Of a stretch of 64,000 nucleotides of DNA, positions 57,346 to 64,000 are shown piece after piece. The translations under genes were made by a program, and so were the position numbers. The notes under the pieces were generated by a model. The model searched no databases and was not told the DNA's origin. It saw only the letters and a list, made by a program, of their open reading frames with translations. The stretch comes from Microplitis mediator (lineage: Eukaryota; Arthropoda; Insecta; Hymenoptera; Braconidae): positions 6,075,501 through 6,139,500 of the forward strand of contig NC_079974.1 in assembly GCF_029852145.1 (NCBI RefSeq), in the 5' to 3' direction. Within the stretch, counting starts at the first letter, position 1; each line of letters begins with the position of its first letter.

Positions 57346-58280
57346 CAACTTGACGATAAGAATATTTACATACTTATATACTGAGACAAATCGCTTTTCG
57401 TCTTCGCGATTTTTACCAGCAGCCACCAGAATTCGCGGGTTGAACCCTGGCTTAGGCTGGCCTCTAACAAATTTTATTTTACTTGGACAGAGCAGTGGGC
57501 TGGGGTTCTTGCAAAGCAAAGACCCGCACTTATTCAAACTCGGCAACGTATGAGAAAACTTATCAACTTACCTCACGGCTTATAAAATTACAGAATATTC
57601 TTATTGATGGTCAAATTACTATTTGTAACTTAATTTATATTTATTTTATCAGACTATTTAATAATCTTACCAGTAAAATAGGAAATAAGTAGGATGAACA
57701 GTGATAGATGGAATGAAAAGAATTAACCAGAATTCTTTGCAAGTTTATTGCCAATTATAATAATCAAAATTACTTACAAGAAAATGCAGGCGCTGGATAT
57801 AATGTAGACAGATTCGTGGCACAGTATAAATTTTATATCGTGAGTATATCGCCGGTAACGTACAGTAATATTTATTTGAACTAACTTTGTTTATAATAAT
57901 CAGTAAACTTGGACAGTAAAGTATATCGCAAGAGAATTGCTAGTAATACAACTATAACGCAAGTTAATTTCCCGATTTACAAAGTAGTTATCCGTATTAA
58001 CAAGGTCGCAAATAAATTGCTCGTATATGACAGTAAAACTAAATTATACGTCTTATCGCTAATTGATCCAGGATCGAAGTGAAGTTCAATCACCGTAGGG
58101 TCTTAGGGCTGAGTTTTTGGGCTCGCTCCCCACTTCCCCTCACGGTCATGCGTTGAGGTGATAACTAGTCATGTGACCATGGCACTATGACTAGCTTTAG
58201 GTGGTTTCAGACGGCAACGAGACGGGGAAAAATGAGAACCGCAAGGCTGAGGGAGAAGATGACAATTCACATTGTCTCAA
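57346..58280. other. Non-coding; probable LTR region of the adjacent gypsy-like element
   Basis: No gene. Directly past a minus-strand polypurine-like GTGGGGGGGA (58,281-58,290) the sequence starts TTGAGACAATG, so a 3' LTR may run downward from about 58,279. Its far end is not identified. The GC content of 58,050-58,320 is higher than its surroundings. Confidence 0.3.
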
Positions 58281-58871
58281 TCCCCCCCACCAAGCCAAGG
58301 TTACCCTTTAGACCTCTCGTCTAGGTTGTCCGACTGAAAAGAATGATTTAGTTTATTTACAATATTTACAATGCGAGTAAATCGCCATAATAATGACAAG
58401 TAGATCACCGTAAATGCTTGGCAAGTATTGCCGTAATATAAAAATTGATTTTATGAAAATATTTACAGGTAATGCCAGTCGTAAGGGATACTAAAAATAT
58501 CAGAGTTTAGTCACCCTTTTCAGGTTCACTTCTATCCTGAGACTTCGATCTGGATCAGCCCAGAAGTGTATATTTACCGCTTACGAACTAATATTACAAG
58601 ATACTGTAAAAATAATTTCGTAATATTTACAATTAATAATTAAATACAAATATTTTTTTTGAAAGTCTGAGGACTGTAAAGGAGTAATACTATTTAAAAA
58701 TTTCGATTATTCAGTCTGCCAACTGCTCCCAGACTCGATGCTGTAATTAAAAATTATTACAATTGGCAATAATAAATGAAATAAATGAATGAGATGAGTA
58801 TGAATTAGATGGAAAATATTGTTGGAGTATATCCATTTCGGTAACGCTTGATAAATTTTCTTATCAACTAC

Positions 58872-59612
58872 TTAATATATTAGTTTACTTAGGTTATTAT
58901 AAGTAATATTTTCTTGTTGTATGAGTAAGAGGTTTCGATTATTATTAGCCTCTTCAGTTGACGACAGTGAGTTCAACGATGATGAATTAAATTGATGTGT
59001 CCTTGAGAAGAATGTGTGAGTTATTTCACTTGAATTTATTTTCCATGTGTTTTCTTTGGAGTTTACTTGGATGTCAGCTAACTGCCAAAAATCTAGTCCA
59101 AGGATGACAGGAGTAGACAATCCTGGTACAACAGTCAGCCAAGTGATAATATCGTGGCCGTCTAAGTTTATGCGAAAGGGCGCACCACCTCGTGTTTGTG
59201 TTAGTTTAGAATTTGCCATAATGACCTCACGAGCATTCATGGGGCCTGATATGAGTTCTTGCAGTTGGTTTTCTTTGATGTGTTCGTATGCAGCTTCAGA
59301 GATGTAGCTGCGTCCACTTCCACTGTCCAGTAATGCATTAATCTCGTGTTGGCCAATAAATATGTTGGTGACCATCTGACTGACTCTTGACGGAGCTTTC
59401 AGAATCGCTGAAGAAGGCTTACCGCTAGGTTTAATTGTGTCGTCACAAAAAGCTGCTGATTGGGTTGATGACTGACTGTAAAGTTTTGGAGCCACGCTTT
59501 GTGTAGTTTTAATTTTATCTTGAGCAGTATGTGCTTTTGGATGTTTCGTTTTTACTTCCGGTGTTTTACTATTATTTGATTTGTGTATTCTTGTAACTTG
59601 ACGAGAATTCAA
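58872..59612 (-). CDS. Gypsy-type aspartic protease (start of pol), truncated
   Basis: A frame of 246 codons, in the -1 register relative to the Gag upstream and overlapping its end (the frame is open above 59,612). The protease shows the active site NALLDSGSGRSYISEAA (about residues 90-106) and the VILGLDFWQ flap end (about 165-173), both intact. It would process the Gag-Pol polyprotein, probably made by -1 frameshifting. The frame ends at 58,872 after an Asn/Ser-rich stretch, before any reverse transcriptase motif. A polypurine-like tract is found 600 bases on, so RT, RNase H and integrase seem to have been lost by deletion. Confidence 0.75.
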   Translation of the reverse strand: MNSRQVTRIHKSNNSKTPEVKTKHPKAHTAQDKIKTTQSVAPKLYSQSSTQSAAFCDDTIKPSGKPSSAILKAPSRVSQMVTNIFIGQHEINALLDSGSGRSYISEAAYEHIKENQLQELISGPMNAREVIMANSKLTQTRGGAPFRINLDGHDIITWLTVVPGLSTPVILGLDFWQLADIQVNSKENTWKINSSEITHTFFSRTHQFNSSSLNSLSSTEEANNNRNLLLIQQENITYNNLSKLIY

Positions 59613-59659
59613 TGTTTCTGAATTACTTGTAACTTTATTTATCGGAGACGCAAGCTCAA

Positions 59660-61450
59660 TTAAATCGTCAACTCGAGTATTTTGAAAGTCGCCGTCGGTC
59701 TTGTCTGGGTTTTTATTTTAGGCTGATTGTCCGAATTCTTCATGGATTTTTGTCGCACTTTTAATCCTGCTTTAATTCGTAGTTTATCAGTTGTAGGCGC
59801 ACAGCAAAGGTCAGAAACGTGGCCAATTCGGCCACAACGACCGCAGACAGATGTATTCTTTACAGAAGTTTGTTGTGCCGGAGTTGTATTTGCCGAAGAA
59901 TTGCTTGACGTTATTCGTTCTAATCTTTCCAGGAATGATTTCATGAATGATTCAAAATGATTTAGTAAAGCTGGAAGCTCTAAATTTGAATCATTTGCTC
60001 TATTGTCAGACTGATTTCTCTTTGGTGATTGAATGCTATCTTGGCTATGATCAGCAGTTATGACGTTGATTGAATCAGGTTCCGGAGATTCTTGATTTAA
60101 AGGGTTGATGGAACTGTATGTTTGAACTTTAAAGCGTGCTTTTTGTTTATCTGAATTATTATTATAATTAGATTGAAGAGCATCCGCCGTTGACTGCCAT
60201 GCGCTTATGCGAGTAAATAATTCCGAATAAGTTAAAAAATTTTTATCGGAGAATTTTTGTAAAAAATAAGGATTCAATTGAGTGAGTATGATACGGATCT
60301 GTTTGGCCTGCGGTAACGGTTCTTCAAGTTGCATAAAAGCTCCCTGCATCCGACTGACGAAAGACACTCCAGTTTCATCATTTCCTTGTTTAGCTGCGTA
60401 AATTTCTTGCAGTATATCCTCATCGGTCTGTGGTGTTTGCCAGATTAGAAAATAATGTTTAAAAGTTTCCCAATTAATAAATAATTCTTCATTTTGATAA
60501 TACCACTCAAGGACGTTACCGTTGAGTGTATTGGTTACAACCGTAGGGAAATTCTCGAAAGGAATGTCATAGCTGCGCATACGTTGTTCTATAGTTTTGA
60601 TGTATTTTCGTGCATCAAATAACGACGTACGATTCCGAGAAGGAAAAGAAATATTCCACGATTTTACAAATTGACTGATTTCGTACAGATAAGTAAAATT
60701 AAAGCCCATTGCGCTCGTATACCCAGTTGTCACGTTGTGTGGGTGATGGAACGTTACAGGCTGCATATGTGCTGGTATCATGTTAGATGGTAGTGGCTGC
60801 GTGTGTACATACGACGGTAACGGATGAATTGGTAGTGGGACCGTTTGATGCGCGTACGGTTCCTGTGCAGGTGCTTGATATACAGCTGATGACACGCTGC
60901 TTGCTTGAGACGATTGCACGTATGATTGCGGGGCAAGATGGCCAGCCGTGAGGGGATTTGCTGCCTGTGAGACAGTAGCCGTTGAAAACAATTCTCTGAG
61001 CATCAATGTGCTAGAAATACAGCTATTTGGAAAAGTTAGATTATTTTTAGTTTGTATTGCCGTTCCCGAATTCGATGATATCGGTAACGTATTGGAAGGT
61101 CGTGAGATTGTACCCGTCAGTGACGACTCTTGGCGTGCGGCTTGCAAGGCTGCAGATTCAGTTTGTAGCTGAGCTATAGCATTTGACAAGACTGCTATTG
61201 AGCTCGCATTATTTATCTGTGCAGTTGGATGGCCAATCATATTATTTACAGAAACGTCGTTATTATTATTCACTGTGCTGTTGTGTATACCTCCCGTAAG
61301 GTCTAACAAATCATCAATGGCACTAGTGGTAGGAATTACTGAACTCGATGCAGAATTAGGCGGGAGTTGAAACAAGTTGTGACCAATATTGTTATAATTA
61401 TTACTAGTAGTTGCTGGAAGTGGTCTTGGAATCGGTGTCCTCGGCAACAT
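59660..61450 (-). CDS. Gypsy-type Gag with CCHC zinc knuckle
   Basis: A 596-residue open frame from ATG 61,450. Residues 1-250 are low-complexity, rich in Ser, Asn, Pro and Gln. Residues about 255-430 form a retrotransposon Gag capsid-like domain (NFTYLYEISQFVKSWNISFP, VLEWYYQNEELFINWETFKH, FVSRMQGAFMQLEEPLPQAK). Near residue 545 there is one zinc knuckle CGRCGRIGHVSDLC (C-x2-C-x4-H-x4-C). It builds the cytoplasmic particle that holds element RNA. The frame is intact and the protease frame follows in -1. The N-terminal half may be poorly conserved. It is the best-preserved retroelement gene in the window besides the integrase at 0.5 kb. Confidence 0.8.
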   Translation of the reverse strand: MLPRTPIPRPLPATTSNNYNNIGHNLFQLPPNSASSSVIPTTSAIDDLLDLTGGIHNSTVNNNNDVSVNNMIGHPTAQINNASSIAVLSNAIAQLQTESAALQAARQESSLTGTISRPSNTLPISSNSGTAIQTKNNLTFPNSCISSTLMLRELFSTATVSQAANPLTAGHLAPQSYVQSSQASSVSSAVYQAPAQEPYAHQTVPLPIHPLPSYVHTQPLPSNMIPAHMQPVTFHHPHNVTTGYTSAMGFNFTYLYEISQFVKSWNISFPSRNRTSLFDARKYIKTIEQRMRSYDIPFENFPTVVTNTLNGNVLEWYYQNEELFINWETFKHYFLIWQTPQTDEDILQEIYAAKQGNDETGVSFVSRMQGAFMQLEEPLPQAKQIRIILTQLNPYFLQKFSDKNFLTYSELFTRISAWQSTADALQSNYNNNSDKQKARFKVQTYSSINPLNQESPEPDSINVITADHSQDSIQSPKRNQSDNRANDSNLELPALLNHFESFMKSFLERLERITSSNSSANTTPAQQTSVKNTSVCGRCGRIGHVSDLCCAPTTDKLRIKAGLKVRQKSMKNSDNQPKIKTQTRPTATFKILELTI

Positions 61451-62032
61451 GATGACTAATTAAACTATTAAGATTACTAATAATTACAGAAATTTTATTT
61501 TAGATATAATTTTAATCTTCAACTAAATCTTTGCAGAAAAATAATTTATTTAAAATTATCCGATTACTGTTAATAAATCTTCGAGTTAATAAACTGTTTT
61601 ATTTTAATTAATAAATTCCTGATGACTAATAAATTTTTACTTATTACTGAAAAGATTTTATTTGTGGTTTGCTTAAGTACTTAATTTATTTTGTCGAGCA
61701 AAAGAAATTTTATTTTAAGAAAGTATAATTTTTTTTTTTGTTTTTTTACATTATTTTGAAAATTGTGTTTTTAACTTCCCACTAAGAAAATTGAAAATTT
61801 TCAAAAGTTCGGAAAGTTACTGGTATCGGTCCGATTTTCGAAATCGAATTTCTATCAAATCTTGACGTTTTGAGGTTCTAGGAAGCTATCCTGACTAATT
61901 TCAAGACGATGTCCGAGTGTATGGCTCAGTGAACCTGGCCCCACTCAAAAATTTTTTTTTCGATATATCAATTTAATCTTGTTTTAATCAATTGTTCTTT
62001 ATCGTTCGACTGTTAAGTACATTGTACAACTA
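61451..62032. other. Leader region and reversed fragment of the ACTTCCCG repeat
   Basis: 61,451-61,760 is an AT-rich leader upstream of gag. At 61,770-61,925 a TA is followed by ACTTCCCACTAAGAAAATTG and text complementary to 37,120-37,261 (CCGATTT, GGAAGCTATCCTGAC), a third piece of that repeat family in reverse orientation. Confidence 0.6.
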
Positions 62033-62129
62033 GTGCGGTAAGTTGTCGATTGCCCACGAGAGCGAAGTTGAGCGCACGAACGAAGTGAGTGCGTTCATTC
62101 GCTCGAGTGGGTAATCGACAACACCGCAC
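62033..62129. repeat. 97-bp hairpin, arms about 24 bp
   Basis: GTGCGGTAAGTTGTCGATTG and following CCCAC on the left pair with GTGGGTAATCGACAACACCG on the right. The loop contains GAGCGAAGTTGAGCGCACGA and a partly self-complementary GAACGAAGTGAGTGCGTTC. Confidence 0.8.
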
Positions 62130-62158
62130 GAATTGAACACAGTTTTTTTTTATCAGTA

Positions 62159-62416
62159 ATGCAATATAAGTACTATCTTAGTGCTCGCTGTTTTATTCTC
62201 CAAGTAGCTTTTTGCTGATTCAACTGTTGCCGCGACATTTTTGTGGGTTAAACGATAATTTGCATGCGACAAGAAGTAAATTTGAGTGCGACAAGTTTAC
62301 TTGTCGCACGCAGATAATCGTTTAACGCACACAAATGTCGTGGAAACAGTTGAATGGGCAAACAGCTATTTGGCGAACAAAAGAGCGGGCGCTAAGAGAG
62401 CAATTATATTGCATGA
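62159..62416. mobile_element. 258-bp foldback MITE-like hairpin
   Basis: Arms of about 110 bp: ATGCAATATAA on the outside, AACTGTT..C.CGACATTT and TTAAACGAT in the middle, and GCGACAAG next to the tip on each side, with about 80-85 percent match by eye. Probably a relative of the hairpin just upstream, or an old MITE. Confidence 0.7.
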
Positions 62417-63493
62417 ATGATGAAAAATTATTTGTTCTTCCATTGTTTATTTATAATTAATTAAACAATTATTCGTCCTTAGGTTAGCCCTCCTCATTGC
62501 AATATGTTACTTTTTAACACCGTAATCAATTAATTTCAACTAATTATCGATTGTTCGATCGTTATTAGCAATTGTTCGATCATCAATAATTCATATTTAC
62601 TAATTATTTGATATTTTTTATTAATTAAAGTGCGGTCCCCCTCCCCTTGCGTTGCACGTACGTACAAGCATACCGTTGTAATGCTGCCTTAATTGTTTAT
62701 TTTTACGTCATCGTGGATAACACATTTTCACCAAAAAATGCTTCATTTAATATAATGAATAATTAGTAATACTTACGTTTCACGAATGCTATCCTGCAAG
62801 TTCCAAAAAGGATTAATGCATCCATTCGAGAGTGTAAGTACTATAATTAAGTTTTAATGTATTTAATAGTAATTATAAATAGAAGTTCCAATATAATGTG
62901 TCTACACTACTCCAATGTTTTATATTTATGCGTATTAATTCTAAAAATAATGATTCGGAAAATTCTATCGAAGCATAAGGATTAAAAATTACCACTAGTA
63001 ATGATAAAGAACAACTCTCAACTTCTGCAGATTGAAAAAAAAATAAAAACAAGACTGTAGTTCTACAATTGTATTACGTTAGTTTAAAACCGTAAATTTT
63101 ACTTAGAGATAAAAAAAAAATGCCTGCAGACAGTAGTGATGGTGTTATTGAGCTGATTCGAATCGTTCCTCCAATTCCTGCTAGTACGACGAATAAATAA
63201 TTAGCCAAGTGACAAAGCACGTCACCAGTAGAGACTGTGAGTTTATTTGTAAAAATTTTATTTAGTTGTTAAAGTCTGTTATCAATACACTTTTATTTTT
63301 TTCAGCTAAAACTAAGAACTGAACAAGATACAGTGACTTTCATTACTGTCCAAGTTTGCAATGGAAAAATCATTTTATCATGTACATATCAGCCGTAATT
63401 CATCATAGTTGAATATATTAAATGCTTTCTAATAAGCATACTTCTGGACAGAACGAAAACCAATATATATTCACTCAATGTAATTTATTCGTA
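62417..63493. other. AT-rich non-coding stretch
   Basis: No supported gene. A short AT-poor patch (62,630-62,690) and a small frame at 63,120-63,210 are noted but not convincing. Confidence 0.35.
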
Positions 63494-63880
63494 CACAGAA
63501 AAAACAGTTAACTTGAATCAAGAAAAATATTCTTGATTCAAGAAATTTTTTTTGATCTATTCGGAAAATAAAAATTTACTTGCCCCAAGTAACCAATTAT
63601 CTTCAAATTTTTATCTTGAACCAAAATTTTTTTTCTCACGTCAACATATTTTTACACTTAAATCAAAAAATTTTAACTTGTTTCAAGAGTTTGTATTTCT
63701 TAAAGTAAGAGATATTTTTTTTGGAGCAAGATAAATTATTTTTTTGTAGCAATATTGCAATTTTTTGGTTAAAGAAAATAAAATTTCTCGGAACAAGTAC
63801 TATTCTTTTTACGCAAGTATTTTTGTATTCTCCGACCAAGAAAACAAAAGTTGCTTAAGCCAAGAGAAAAAATTTCTTAG
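63494..63880. mobile_element. Start of a CACAGAAAA element with TTGAATCAAG array, right end unclear
   Basis: TA followed by CACAGAAAAAACAGTTAACT, then palindromic CTTGAATCAAGAAA-type units that decay rightward. It resembles the element at 45,010-45,229. A matching right end was not found before 63,900. Confidence 0.5.
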
Positions 63881-64000
63881 GAGAAAAGATCGATATAGAG
63901 AAGGGGAAAGTCACCGGTGCTAGACAGCAGCAGCAGGAGTAGTTCGGTGCTCGCCACGAGATCGCACCTACGACATGTAGTGTCCCTAGTAAGACATTTA

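Noticed and set aside
57405..57550. tRNA-like GGTTGAACCC in a GC-richer patch
   Set aside because: No acceptor stem or anticodon arm could be fitted around it.
63121..63395. Two short coding-like pieces with a possible acceptor (TTTTTTTCAG) at about 63,304
   Set aside because: The pieces are very short, contain stops, and match no family I recognise.

Overview
The window looks like an AT-rich, transposon-dense stretch of a winged-insect genome. Coding fragments belong to arthropod-type mobile elements (Polinton/Maverick, gypsy/errantivirus-like, BEL/Pao, RTE-type LINE, P-element/THAP). The one host gene I can name is flightin, a flight-muscle thick-filament protein (49,170-49,735, minus strand, two exons, intact). 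A hymenopteran host is plausible from the overall look but is not proven by the sequence.

Layout. 1-5.9 kb: pieces of a Polinton: a coiled-coil ORF with one stop, an intact chromodomain integrase, and on the opposite strand a protein-primed family B DNA polymerase. The polymerase gene is split by an 895-bp inverted-repeat element flanked by a 7-bp duplication. That inserted element carries a sequence meeting every core requirement of a type III hammerhead ribozyme (3895-3969). 6.6-9.8 kb: truncated gag and LTR of a minus-strand gypsy-like element. 10.0-12.3 kb: a large transposase-like gene broken by one in-frame TAG. 14.1-14.8 kb: a broken adenain-like protease of Polinton type. 17.1-18.2 kb: a probable solo LTR. 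18.4-22.9 kb: a nearly full-length RTE-type LINE flanked by 387-bp direct copies of its target. 23.3-29.1 kb: a minus-strand errantivirus-like element with protease, RT and RNase H, an integrase deletion, an Env-like gene, and an extra ORF behind a splice-acceptor-like site. 29.7-31.9 kb: P-element remnant with a THAP domain. 32.6-36.0 kb: BEL/Pao remnant with 3' LTR. 36.3-42.5 kb: a very large foldback with three nested insertions (interspersed repeat, solo LTR, LINE). 43.0-47.0 kb: an element with 37-bp perfect terminal repeats, internal satellite and nested insertions. 49.0-50.4 kb: small host-gene island (flightin plus one unrecognised ORF head to head). 51-57 kb: more foldback and minisatellite-bearing elements, and one unrecognised possible exon. 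58.3-61.5 kb: gag plus protease of another gypsy-like element. 62-64 kb: hairpins and the start of another short element.

Most coding regions are decayed and do not form operons or pathways. Two broad themes stand out. First, many short elements share TA target duplications and CAC-G-AAA-type termini but carry unrelated internal palindromic minisatellites. Second, insertions are nested several layers deep, which lets their order be read from the sequence. All family names come from motifs read by eye. No database search was possible.
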